Origin: Clostridiales bacterium
GTDB taxonomy: Bacteria; Bacillota; Clostridia; Peptostreptococcales; Anaerovoracaceae
Length of the DNA: 64,000 nucleotides
Reading direction: 5' to 3'
Assembly: GCA_009911365.1 (NCBI GenBank)
Contig: QXXF01000005.1
Span: 62,001 to 126,000 of the forward strand
Shown piece by piece: positions 43,529-51,695 of the stretch. Within the stretch, counting starts at the first letter, position 1. The number at the start of each line of letters is the position of its first letter. Position numbers and translations under genes: made by a program. Below the pieces are notes generated by a model. It saw nothing but the letters and a program-made list of their open reading frames with translations. It searched no databases and had not been told where the DNA came from.

Positions 43529-46054
43529 ATGAAAGATCGGATTCACACTGCGGCGTTAGGGGTGGAAGCGTATGATAAAACCTATGGTCTTGGATATGAG
43601 GTGAGCCATGAAGCTTGGTCGCCATATGCCCGAGTCAATCGGCTGCGGCAGGTCTTTTTGGATCGGGAATTCAATATTGACGTGGAGCGGATGAGAAATG
43701 TGACAAAGGCTTATCAGAAATATGAAACCTGCACCACGAAGATTCGTTGTGCGAAAAGTTTTGAAAGCATTTTGATGAATGCGACACTGCGTATTTATGA
43801 CGATGATTTGATTTTAGGAGAAATCGCTGCTCCGGCAAAAGCATCGCCTCAGTATCCGGAATTTTCCGTGAATTGGATGCTGCACGAGGCGCTTCACGAA
43901 CCGTTTGAAGAACGGGAGCATGACCAGTTTTATTTTGTCAGCGACGCAGATCGGGAAGAGTTCATACAGCTTTGCCAATATTGGAAGGGCAAGGCCGTAG
44001 ATGACATGGTAAACGCGTATTTGGATGATGAGCAGCTGAAAGGGTCTCAGTCAGGGAAGAAAATCTTCCAGACCAATTTGTATCATTATGGCGGCGTGGG
44101 ACATTTTGTCATGAATTACGAAAAGATCCTGCGGATCGGCTTTGACGGCATGATCGCGGAAGCGAAAGATCAGCTTTCCAAGCTGGATAAAGTGGATCCG
44201 GACTATGCGGAAAAACGGGATTTTTATCAGGCTGTTATCATTTGTCATGGGGCTGCCAAACGATACATCCTGCGGTACGCGTCTCTTGCGGAAGAAATGG
44301 CAGCTGCGGAATCAGACCCAAAACGGCAAGAAGAATTGAAGACCATGGCAGCTAACAGTCGTCAGGTGGCAGGAGGGTCCGCCAAAACCTTCTGGCAGGC
44401 ATTGCAGCTCTTTAACTACGCCACGACATTGACCCAGATCGAGGGCAATGGCCATTCTATTTCCTATGGCCGTATGGATCAATGGCTCTATCCGTATTAT
44501 GAAGCGGATATGAAAGCAGGGACCATTTCTAAGGACTTCGCGCAGGAACTATTGGAAGTCACTTATGTGAAAATGAACAACCCTACAAAGATCAGGGATG
44601 GCGGCACCGCCAAGGTAAGGCAGGGCCGGGGATTCGGCGGAGAATGCTTGACCATAGGCGGCGTGGACAAGGATGGGAACGATGTGACCAATGATCTTAC
44701 TATGATGCTTTTAGAAGCCTCTGTCCATACCAGGATGATGTGCCCTTGGCTTTTGGTGCGTATGCATGAAAACACGCCGTATGAATTGAAGGTCAAAACA
44801 GTAGAATGCATTCGTGCGGGTTACGGCCATCCAAAAATTTTCAATGATGGGCCAACTATCAAAGCCATGCGGCGCAAGGGAATGTCTCTGGAAGAAGCAA
44901 GGGACTATGCTGTAGTAGGCTGCGTGGAGCCAAATCTGCCGGGCAGAGAATATGGGTGGCATGACGCTTCCTATATCAATACCGTGAAATTCATGGAAAT
45001 GGTTTTAAATGGCGGTCGCTGTCTGGATTGCGGACCCCATTGCGGCCGGTGGGAAAAGTGCGGCGCGCTCGGCAAGCAGCTGGGACCCAACACTGGCAGC
45101 CTGGAGACTTATCAGACCTTCGATGAAGTGCTGGAGAGCGTAGACAAGCAATTCAAATATTGGGCAGATCAGATGTGCAGCACTTTGAACATCATTGACC
45201 GTGCGCACCGGGAGCGGAAGCCGCTTCCATATGTTTCCGCGTTCTTTGAAGGATGTTTGGAAAAGGGCGTGGATCTGACAGCAGGCGGTACGCTCTATAA
45301 CGGTATCGGTCCGCAGGCCAGCGGGCTGGCTACTTGCGCCGATACATTAGCTGCGATCAAGCAGCTGGTGTTTGATGAACAAAGATATACTGGTGCGCAG
45401 CTTTTGCAGGCAGTAAAAGATGACTGGAACGGCCACGACATCCTGTATGCTTTGGTCAATAGCTCCAAGGTTCATCATTATGGAAACGATGACGACTATG
45501 CGGATGATTTGTTCAAATTCATGTTCGAGTGCTATTGCAGGAACTTATCTGGCAGACCGACCATTCGCGGCGGGGAATTCACACCAGGTGTATATTCTGT
45601 CAGCGCCAATGTGGGCATGGGACTCAATACTAACGCTTCGTTGGACGGAAGGAAAGCAGGGGAAGCTATTTCTGATAATATGGGACCTGTCCATACATGC
45701 TGCGGTTCCCACGATTTATATGGCCCTACGGCCATCGCCAATTCTGTGGCAAAGGTGGATCACAGCTTGGCTACCAATGGCACGCTTCTCAATATGAAAT
45801 TTCCACAGGATGCTGTGACTGGCGTGGAAGGACGGGACAATTTAATCAGCTTTATCGATACCTATTTGTCTAAGCAGCCGATGCATGTGCAGTTCAACAT
45901 CATGAGCTCGGAAACCATGCGGGCGGCCATGAAACAGCCGGAAGATTACAAAGATATGCTGGTGAGAGTGGCTGGTTACAGCGCATACTTTGTAGAATTA
46001 GGCGAGCCGCTGCAGATGGATTTGATCAACCGAACGGAGCTGTCATTTGGATAA
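43529..46054 (+). CDS. Glycyl radical enzyme (choline/hydroxyproline/sulfonate lyase-like), substrate unassigned
   Basis: 841 residues, pyruvate formate-lyase/diol dehydratase superfamily. Active-site cysteine and glutamate in GCVEPNLPG (C465, E467), and the glycyl radical loop RVAGYSA with G816 26 residues from the C-terminus. The GCVEP and HDASYIN segments place it with dehydratase/C-X lyases (CutC, HypD, IslA types) rather than with pyruvate formate-lyase, which has two adjacent cysteines. AAAGGAGG precedes the ATG. Such enzymes need a radical-SAM activase, usually encoded next door; none is in this window. A terminator follows. Cytosolic and oxygen-sensitive. Confidence 0.9.
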   Translation: MKDRIHTAALGVEAYDKTYGLGYEVSHEAWSPYARVNRLRQVFLDREFNIDVERMRNVTKAYQKYETCTTKIRCAKSFESILMNATLRIYDDDLILGEIAAPAKASPQYPEFSVNWMLHEALHEPFEEREHDQFYFVSDADREEFIQLCQYWKGKAVDDMVNAYLDDEQLKGSQSGKKIFQTNLYHYGGVGHFVMNYEKILRIGFDGMIAEAKDQLSKLDKVDPDYAEKRDFYQAVIICHGAAKRYILRYASLAEEMAAAESDPKRQEELKTMAANSRQVAGGSAKTFWQALQLFNYATTLTQIEGNGHSISYGRMDQWLYPYYEADMKAGTISKDFAQELLEVTYVKMNNPTKIRDGGTAKVRQGRGFGGECLTIGGVDKDGNDVTNDLTMMLLEASVHTRMMCPWLLVRMHENTPYELKVKTVECIRAGYGHPKIFNDGPTIKAMRRKGMSLEEARDYAVVGCVEPNLPGREYGWHDASYINTVKFMEMVLNGGRCLDCGPHCGRWEKCGALGKQLGPNTGSLETYQTFDEVLESVDKQFKYWADQMCSTLNIIDRAHRERKPLPYVSAFFEGCLEKGVDLTAGGTLYNGIGPQASGLATCADTLAAIKQLVFDEQRYTGAQLLQAVKDDWNGHDILYALVNSSKVHHYGNDDDYADDLFKFMFECYCRNLSGRPTIRGGEFTPGVYSVSANVGMGLNTNASLDGRKAGEAISDNMGPVHTCCGSHDLYGPTAIANSVAKVDHSLATNGTLLNMKFPQDAVTGVEGRDNLISFIDTYLSKQPMHVQFNIMSSETMRAAMKQPEDYKDMLVRVAGYSAYFVELGEPLQMDLINRTELSFG

Positions 46055-46151
46055 GATGATTGTAAAACTGTAAAACTTTGCTGTGGATTTGAGCCTTCGC
46101 AGGGGGAAGCAGAGCCATGTGGTTTACAGGAAATGAGAAGACAATACGTTT

Positions 46152-46197
46152 ACCGCCAAAGGGATATTTGCTTCTATTTGGCGGTGAATTTTTTTCA
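46152..46197 (+). terminator. Intrinsic terminator after the glycyl radical enzyme
   Basis: ACCGCCAAA (46152-46160) and TTTGGCGGT (46177-46185) form a perfect 9-base stem, followed by GAATTTTTTT. Confidence 0.85.
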
Positions 46198-46257
46198 GAA
46201 TGCAATCAAAGAGCATCGTTATATTTGGATCATACTGCTTCCAACCGATGCCTTTTA

Positions 46258-46443
46258 TCATTCAAACCCCTGAAAAGAGATAAATTCATCAAATGCGTCA
46301 GGCACCAAAACATAAAGCTTTCTTTTCTGTATCTCCAGCAATCCGTCTTTTTTTAATTTAGAGCAAATCCTGGAAACCTGAACCCGGGACGCGCCAATGG
46401 CAGAAGCTAGCTCTGACTGAGAAAATTGTGGAGAAAGACGCAA
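46258..46443 (-). pseudogene. Crp/Fnr-family regulator, C-terminal remnant
   Basis: About 60 codons: FSQSELASAIGASRVQVSRICSKLKKDGLLEIQKRKLYVL, the helix-turn-helix end of a Crp/Fnr regulator with an intact stop at 46258. The cyclic-nucleotide-type sensor domain is missing; the sequence upstream runs into an oxidoreductase fragment on the other strand. Confidence 0.75.
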
Positions 46444-46699
46444 AGGCGGGAGATTTGGCAGAATATGACGCTGTGATCTGCGCTACGGGAAGCACTTCTA
46501 AAAAGCCGACTTTGCCTGGAAAGTGAGAAAAATTACGGCTGATCATGTTGTTTACGCCTTTGGCGCAAAGGTGGAACAAGATCTTTACAAAGAGCTGAAA
46601 GAGCAAGGGAAAGAAGCGCATCTGATCGGTGACGCTGTGTTCCCTGGTAAAATCATGGATGCGATCCACACTGGATATTGTCTGGGGATCAGGCTGTAA
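46437..46699 (+). pseudogene. NADH:flavin oxidoreductase remnant (two fragments)
   Basis: First fragment: KAGDLAEYDAVICATGSTSKKPTLPGK (ATGS of the NAD/FAD-binding fold), broken at 46527. Second, in another frame: ITADHVVYAFGAKVEQDLY through LIGDAVFPGKIMDAIHTGY to a stop at 46699. These match the C-terminal part of 2-enoate reductase/old-yellow-enzyme flavoproteins with an internal deletion. With the Crp remnant this is a deletion scar. Confidence 0.7.
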
Positions 46700-46703
46700 G
46701 ATA

Positions 46704-46748
46704 ACGAAATCCCTTGGACTGCTGAAAAGCGGTTCAAGGGATTTTTTT
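46704..46748 (+). terminator. Intrinsic terminator of the vanished oxidoreductase
   Basis: AAATCCCTTG pairs with CAAGGGATTT, extended by GAC/GTT-type pairs, then TTTTTT. Retained after loss of the gene. Confidence 0.8.
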
Positions 46749-46888
46749 GTAGCAGACAATTGCCCTTGACCTTCTATTACGAGACGGCGGATCCAGGTCA
46801 AGGCGAAGGATTAAGTGGGTTTGCGGGCTTGTTCATGAAAATAGGGAGTTTAGCCAAGTCAGAATGTAGCGCAAGAGCCAAAAAATAG

Positions 46889-46954
46889 TTGAAAAGCCTC
46901 GAATTTAGGCTAAAATAAGATTGTATCGTATTTTAGCCCAAATTCGGGGCTTTT
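46889..46954 (+). promoter_or_regulatory. Promoter embedded in a 26-base-pair hairpin
   Basis: Left arm 46892-46917 (AAAAGCCTCGAATTTAGGCT and on) pairs with right arm 46929-46954 over 26 positions (one G-T pair, one mismatch) and is followed by a short T-run, so read-through RNA would form a terminator. The left arm also holds TTGAAA-N16-TAAAAT (46889-46916), a plausible sigma-A promoter starting inside the loop, whose own transcript would lack the left arm. Confidence 0.55.
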
Positions 46955-46981
46955 GTCGCAATGCAAGGAATGAGGTTTAAC

Positions 46982-49099
46982 ATGAGATACCAATTAGACA
47001 CGGACAAATATGTGATGATGTCCTGCCAAGATGTCCATTGGTTTTTTTCAACATACAAAATAGAGCAAAGGCGAATTGCGGATATCCGCCCGACAAGCTT
47101 GGACTATATGATCAGAAATTTGGATGAAGTAGACGATCCCTTTGGCGGCAGCTATCAATGCAGCATCAGCACAGATGGAACTATCGCTGTTCTCTTTGAG
47201 GATGGTGACTTGCTTGAAATCGAAAAAGTCGGTGAAAGCGCGATCGTGCTGGGGTTCAATTCACTGCGAATTTCTGATCTGCCCGCATATACAGGGCATA
47301 TTTACAAGCTGAGCACAATGTTTCACGGATGCGTTGGGAAGCTGATTTCCGCAGTGGAATTTGAGACTGCCATGGGAGTTCCGCTATTTCCCAGGTATCG
47401 TGACATAGACTTTAGCCATGAGAACAATCATGTCACAAGCATCAAACTGAGACTGGAAGACGGAACTTGCTTGGATTTTTCCGGGTGGCTCGATTTTTAT
47501 GAGCTCGATTACGTTGACCCAGATGGCAAGCCTATGGAAATTTCCGGTGTTGACTTGCTCAGCGATTTGAGTAATGAAGGCTTGAGTGAATGGAGGCTGC
47601 AGAGGAAAAAATGCCAGTGGGAGCAAGTGCGGTTAGAAAAAAAGCGCAGGGAACCCTATCGTGAATCTTGGCGCAAACGCTTTTTGACAACTAGCGAAGA
47701 AGTTCAACCCTTAATTGAAAGTTTTCACTTGGTTGGGCGGACTGTCCGGTACATTGTCGCTGTTGGATATGGATATACCTGGAGTGAAAGCGATCGTGAC
47801 GAGCTGATTTATGGCAAGTATCTCGAACTCCCGCAAGAAGAGTTCGAGAAAATCGATCAAGATATAGATTTGCCGGCAGGCGTGATGCTGGATCGATACG
47901 TAGAGCTGGATGAGCCGATTTTGCTGGTATTCGATGACGGCGATGTTTTAGCTATGGAATTAGTTGGTCAAGGGGTCGCATGCGTAGGATTGAACACACT
48001 ATCCGTGGATACAAAGCCTTACATCAATCAGAGAAATTTCTGTGCCAATGAATTGTTTCATGATATCATAGGCCGCACCATAACCAGCGTGGAAGTCTGT
48101 GATAATGGTGAAGGAAAGATCGCTGAATTCAAACTGAATTTCCATGATAAGACTGAGGGAGAAGATAGAACGCTCAGCGTTTACGCGGATTGGGAAGATT
48201 TTTTCTATGCGCAGTTAGAAAACGGAAGAGGCGAAGCCATCAAAATCGAATGCTCTGCTGCCAGGAACGTGCTGGTTGGATACACTGAATTTGAGGATGA
48301 TGGGGTGGAACACGCTTGCAAAGTCAGGAAGGCTGTGGAAAATATGCAGGCGTATTCCCTGATCGACATTGACCGCCTGGATCTGGCCTATTACACGGAA
48401 AATTGGGGTATAGCAGGGATCTGGGGGTATGATAGCTGTAACTCTGCGGAAAGAATCAGGCCCCAGTATATCTTTGCCGAAGACTTTGAAAATGGGACAG
48501 CCATTGTATGCAAGGGTGCTTGGAAACGTGACTTGAAATGGTATAATGCATACAGGATCGATGGTTTATGGTCAGATGACATGTTGTGGGGCATGATTGA
48601 TACCCATGGGCAGGAAGTGATTCCTTTCCAATACGGTGGGATTAAAAGAATGGATCGCCTTGCGGCTTATGCGGTTGACACATGCGTGTGGAAAGACGGG
48701 AAATGGCATGACGGAATGTGGGCTTTGATCGATCAACAAGGAAATTTCCTGACCCCTGCGGAATTTGAAGAAATCGATGGGTTTTGCTCTAAAAACGGAT
48801 ATTTTACATTTGGAAAAATCGATCCATCCAGGAGGGAAGACTTGGACCGATATGGGATCTACAGCTTGCGGCACAAGAAAGCCCTTTTTGAGGCAAAATT
48901 CACGGAGGTCGACTATATTGATATAGGAGAGTCCACATTCTTTCAAGTGGAATGTCTTGAGGCGGATGGACAACTGATTCACAAAATATTAGACTCTAAT
49001 GGCGGTGAAGTCACTAAAAAACAATGGGAAGCACTTGGGGAAGAGGCATACATCAGATCGCCCGTTTATTCCTTTGTCAATGGCATCCGCAGAAAATAG
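46982..49099 (+). CDS. Large WG-repeat protein with duplicated N-terminal domain
   Basis: 705 residues from the ATG at 46982 (AATGAGG 7 bases upstream; ATG 46961 lies too close to the hairpin). Residues ~1-215 and ~240-440 are two copies of one unrecognised domain: compare AVLFEDGDLLEIEKVGESAIVLGFNSLR with LLVFDDGDVLAMELVGQGVACVGLNTLS. The C-terminal ~250 residues hold WG-type repeats (WGMIDTHGQEVIPFQYG, MWALIDQQGNFLTPAEFEEI). No signal peptide, no catalytic motif. Single gene with its own promoter in an accessory region; function unknown. Immunity, adhesion or sensing roles are guesses. Confidence 0.75.
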   Translation: MRYQLDTDKYVMMSCQDVHWFFSTYKIEQRRIADIRPTSLDYMIRNLDEVDDPFGGSYQCSISTDGTIAVLFEDGDLLEIEKVGESAIVLGFNSLRISDLPAYTGHIYKLSTMFHGCVGKLISAVEFETAMGVPLFPRYRDIDFSHENNHVTSIKLRLEDGTCLDFSGWLDFYELDYVDPDGKPMEISGVDLLSDLSNEGLSEWRLQRKKCQWEQVRLEKKRREPYRESWRKRFLTTSEEVQPLIESFHLVGRTVRYIVAVGYGYTWSESDRDELIYGKYLELPQEEFEKIDQDIDLPAGVMLDRYVELDEPILLVFDDGDVLAMELVGQGVACVGLNTLSVDTKPYINQRNFCANELFHDIIGRTITSVEVCDNGEGKIAEFKLNFHDKTEGEDRTLSVYADWEDFFYAQLENGRGEAIKIECSAARNVLVGYTEFEDDGVEHACKVRKAVENMQAYSLIDIDRLDLAYYTENWGIAGIWGYDSCNSAERIRPQYIFAEDFENGTAIVCKGAWKRDLKWYNAYRIDGLWSDDMLWGMIDTHGQEVIPFQYGGIKRMDRLAAYAVDTCVWKDGKWHDGMWALIDQQGNFLTPAEFEEIDGFCSKNGYFTFGKIDPSRREDLDRYGIYSLRHKKALFEAKFTEVDYIDIGESTFFQVECLEADGQLIHKILDSNGGEVTKKQWEALGEEAYIRSPVYSFVNGIRRK

Positions 49100-49288
49100 A
49101 AAAGATAGTGGCTTAACAGCTGACAAGAGGGGCGATGCGCCAGCTTGTGTCAGTACTCTACGTTTATGAAGCTAAAAGAGTGGAAATTATTTTTCGAGTT
49201 CAGGGTAAAATGGAGAAACGAATAGAAATGGTGCGAATTGAATAGGGCTTGGAAAGCCGAATCTAGTGGAACTCTTCTCCCAAAAAGA

Positions 49289-49318
49289 AACAGCCAGCCG
49301 CTAACAACGGCTGGCTGA
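49289..49318 (-). terminator. Intrinsic terminator of the SEC-C/hom operon
   Basis: CAGCCAGCCG / CGGCTGGCTG, a perfect 10-base stem; read leftward it is followed by TTTCTTTTT. The 278 bases between 49100 and 49377 otherwise hold no gene. Confidence 0.85.
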
Positions 49319-49377
49319 CTGTCTTATTTGATTTTAACAGAACTCAATGCTTTGGCAGTGGACCCTGTGGCTCCATC

Positions 49378-49872
49378 CTACCGTCCGCAGCACTTTTTAT
49401 ACTTCTTGCCGCTTCCACATGGACACGGATCATTGCGGCCAATCTTTTCTCCCTTTACCACGGTTTTGGACTTTTTATACGCTTTTGTGATTTCCTGCCT
49501 TTTTTCATCGCTCAGCAAAGTTTCCCACTGCGGCAGGCCATAAAGATAATCCGCTTCTGCGGCCAGCATGTTGAAATACAACTTCTCCAGATCGATATCC
49601 AGTTCTACCTGCGAAGATTCATCGAAATTTTCAAAATCAATGGTACCCCGCAGACTGGAATTGACCCCATCTAAAAATCCCATATAGATCACAGGGCGAA
49701 CCTCATAACCCGCGGCCAGTTCCCCTAGAGCACCAGAAACAATTTCTCCGGGCTTGTCCAGCAGATCGCTGTAGATTTTGGTTTCCGCTTCACTATATTC
49801 TACCCAAAAGTCGTTAAACGTCTCGTCCGTCTGATTTTCGATCAAGTCGCGCCATTGTTCAAATAATGTCAT
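49378..49872 (-). CDS. SEC-C motif protein
   Basis: 164 residues: a helical N-terminal part ([34 protein letters not shown]) and a C-terminal SEC-C zinc motif [19 protein letters not shown], the zinc module of SecA used also in small accessory proteins. Four bases after homoserine dehydrogenase on the same strand, so cotranscribed. Function not established. Confidence 0.88.
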   Translation of the reverse strand: MTLFEQWRDLIENQTDETFNDFWVEYSEAETKIYSDLLDKPGEIVSGALGELAAGYEVRPVIYMGFLDGVNSSLRGTIDFENFDESSQVELDIDLEKLYFNMLAAEADYLYGLPQWETLLSDEKRQEITKAYKKSKTVVKGEKIGRNDPCPCGSGKKYKKCCGR

Positions 49873-49875
49873 TTC

Positions 49876-50850
49876 CTATTTCCTCCCGCATAATTTCGCG
49901 ATTTCCAGAACATCGCCCATCACAGCACTGCCAGTTGGCAGAGGGCCGGCTCCTTTTCCATAAAACATCAGCTCGTCCACTGCGTTTCCCTTGACAAACA
50001 CCGCGTTGAATTCGTTGTTGATAGAAGCTAGCGGGTGGGAATTCGGCAGTTCCGTTGGATTGACGCTATATTCCAGCTTTCCATCCATTAGCTTGGCTGA
50101 GGCGATTAGCTTGATTTTGCAGTCTCTGGCCGCCGCTGCCGCGATATCGTCCTTTGTGATCCGCGTGATACCAGTAGTCGGGATGTCGCTTGGAGCCACA
50201 TATTTGTCAAAGGCTAGGGCCATCAGGATCGACAGCTTGTTTGCCACGTCGATGCCTTCCACATCAGCCGTAGGATCAGCCTCCGCAAATCCTTTTTCCT
50301 GGGCCTCTTTCAGCACGTCTTCGTACTGGAGACCGTATTCCGTCATCTGAGTGAGAATATAGTTGGTGGTCCCGTTCAAAATACCAAGGACTTCATCGAA
50401 TTGATTGGCCCGCAGCACAGTAGTGATAGCGTTGAGAATCGGGATCCCGCCGCCTACGCTGGCCTCAAAGCGAAATTCTACATTGTTGTCCTGAGCGGTT
50501 TTCATCAGCTTGTCAAAATTCGCTGCGACAGCGGCCTTATTGGCTGTGACCACATGCTTGCCGTTTTCCATGGCAGAAAGCATGAAAGTGGAAGCTGGCT
50601 CGATCCCTCCCAAAAGCTCAATAACAATATCGATATCAGGATCTTTAAAAATAGAATCCGGATCCTGCGTGAACTGCTGCGGCGTTACGGTGATATCCCG
50701 CTCCCGATCCACGTCACGTTCCAAGATCTTCGTGATCTCGATTTTGCGTTCAGCAGCGGCTTCGATTTGTTCCTTATTCATTTCCAGGGTTTTATATGTG
50801 CCAGTGCCAATGTTTCCAAGGCCCAGCAGGCCGACCTGTACTGTTTTCAT
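49876..50850 (-). CDS. hom: Homoserine dehydrogenase (short form, no ACT domain)
   Basis: 324 residues from the ATG at 50850, 7 bases after AGGAGGT; the ATG at 50859 touches that box. NAD(P)-binding GLLGLGNIGTGTY, VTANKAAVAANFDKL, EASVGGGIPILNAI, LNGTTNYILTQM and the catalytic KGFAEADPTADVEGIDVANKL. It ends at GDVLEIAKLCG without the C-terminal ACT domain of longer forms, so threonine feedback through ACT is unlikely. Aspartate-family amino-acid synthesis. Confidence 0.95.
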   Translation of the reverse strand: MKTVQVGLLGLGNIGTGTYKTLEMNKEQIEAAAERKIEITKILERDVDRERDITVTPQQFTQDPDSIFKDPDIDIVIELLGGIEPASTFMLSAMENGKHVVTANKAAVAANFDKLMKTAQDNNVEFRFEASVGGGIPILNAITTVLRANQFDEVLGILNGTTNYILTQMTEYGLQYEDVLKEAQEKGFAEADPTADVEGIDVANKLSILMALAFDKYVAPSDIPTTGITRITKDDIAAAAARDCKIKLIASAKLMDGKLEYSVNPTELPNSHPLASINNEFNAVFVKGNAVDELMFYGKGAGPLPTGSAVMGDVLEIAKLCGRK

Positions 50851-50973
50851 GTTCGACATACCTCCTACGATCTCAAACTACGTTCTCAAAAATGCATTAC
50901 TTAAAATTATATACCAAAACAAGTGGTTTGTCTTTACTAAATTCACAATTTTTTCAGATTGTCCTCAAACCCA

Positions 50974-51002
50974 TTGACTTTTTTCTCTGCCCTTGTCACA
51001 AT
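50974..51002 (+). promoter_or_regulatory. Candidate sigma-A promoter of trmL
   Basis: TTGACT (50974-50979), a 17-base spacer and CACAAT (50997-51002), 29 bases before the ATG; ACAGGAGG follows. Confidence 0.5.
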
Positions 51003-51030
51003 ATATATAAGATAGACAGGAGGAAATCAA

Positions 51031-51501
51031 ATGGCGATCCATATTGTTTTAGTAGAACCGGAAATTCCCCCTAACACAGGGAATATAGCCAGATCTTGCG
51101 CGGCCACGGGTAGCGTGCTGCATCTTGTGGAACCCTTAGGGTTTTCCATCGATGACAAGAGCCTGAAAAGGGCGGGGCTAGATTACTGGCCTTACGTGAA
51201 ACTGGAGACGCATTCCAGCTTGCGGGAATTTCTGGAACTCTATAAGGGGAAAAACATGTATCTGGCGACCACAAAGGGAAGCCATCTATATACGGAAGTT
51301 TCTTATCAAGATGAAGACATGCTTTTGTTTGGGAAAGAAACTGCGGGACTCCCTAGAGATCTGATCGAGGAAAATCAGGAAAAAACTGTGCGCATCCCCA
51401 TGAGCGAGGAAACTAGGCTGCGTTCTTTTAACCTTTCTAATTCAGCGAATATCGTGCTGTTTGAAGCTCTCAGACAATTAGGGTTTCCTAACTTGAGCTA
51501 A
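51031..51501 (+). CDS. trmL: tRNA (cytidine(34)-2'-O)-methyltransferase TrmL
   Basis: 156 residues, SPOUT fold: IHIVLVEPEIPPNTGNIARSCAATGSVLHLVEPLGF, LLFGKETAGLPRDLI and the knot RIPMSEETRLRSFNLSNSANIVLFEALRQ that binds S-adenosylmethionine. Modifies the wobble base of leucine tRNAs. Full length. Confidence 0.95.
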   Translation: MAIHIVLVEPEIPPNTGNIARSCAATGSVLHLVEPLGFSIDDKSLKRAGLDYWPYVKLETHSSLREFLELYKGKNMYLATTKGSHLYTEVSYQDEDMLLFGKETAGLPRDLIEENQEKTVRIPMSEETRLRSFNLSNSANIVLFEALRQLGFPNLS

Positions 51502-51526
51502 AGCCCTAGAAAAAAGTCCGAATTGT

Positions 51527-51622
51527 TGGTATAATAAACGCTATAGATTAAAACGGCGTTGCCGCAAGGAAGCGTTTATTGAATCATGGCCTTGGATGAT
51601 ATTTTCAGAGGAAGGCCATGGG
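51527..51622 (+). ncRNA. Candidate structured RNA element, copy A (upstream of rpoN)
   Basis: P1: AATAAACGCT (51533-51542) with AGCGTTTATT (51571-51580). P2 inside it: CGGCGTTGCCG (51554-51564). P3: CATGGCCTT (51585-51593) with AAGGCCATG (51612-51620), its loop ending TTTTCAGAGG. Copy B at 61244-61339 keeps P2 and the loop exactly or nearly so while P1 and P3 pairs change together. Not recognised as a known riboswitch. It ends 74 bases before the rpoN start. Confidence 0.6.
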
Positions 51623-51695
51623 GCAGGGACGTGACGCATGGTAATGTAGGATGTATGTATGGTATGATAGTTGATTTGAAGATCGAGGTGCGGAA

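Noticed and set aside
46117-46356. 79-residue ORF across the terminator after the glycyl radical enzyme
   Set aside because: It runs through a 9-base-pair terminator stem and antisense through the Crp remnant; no family features.
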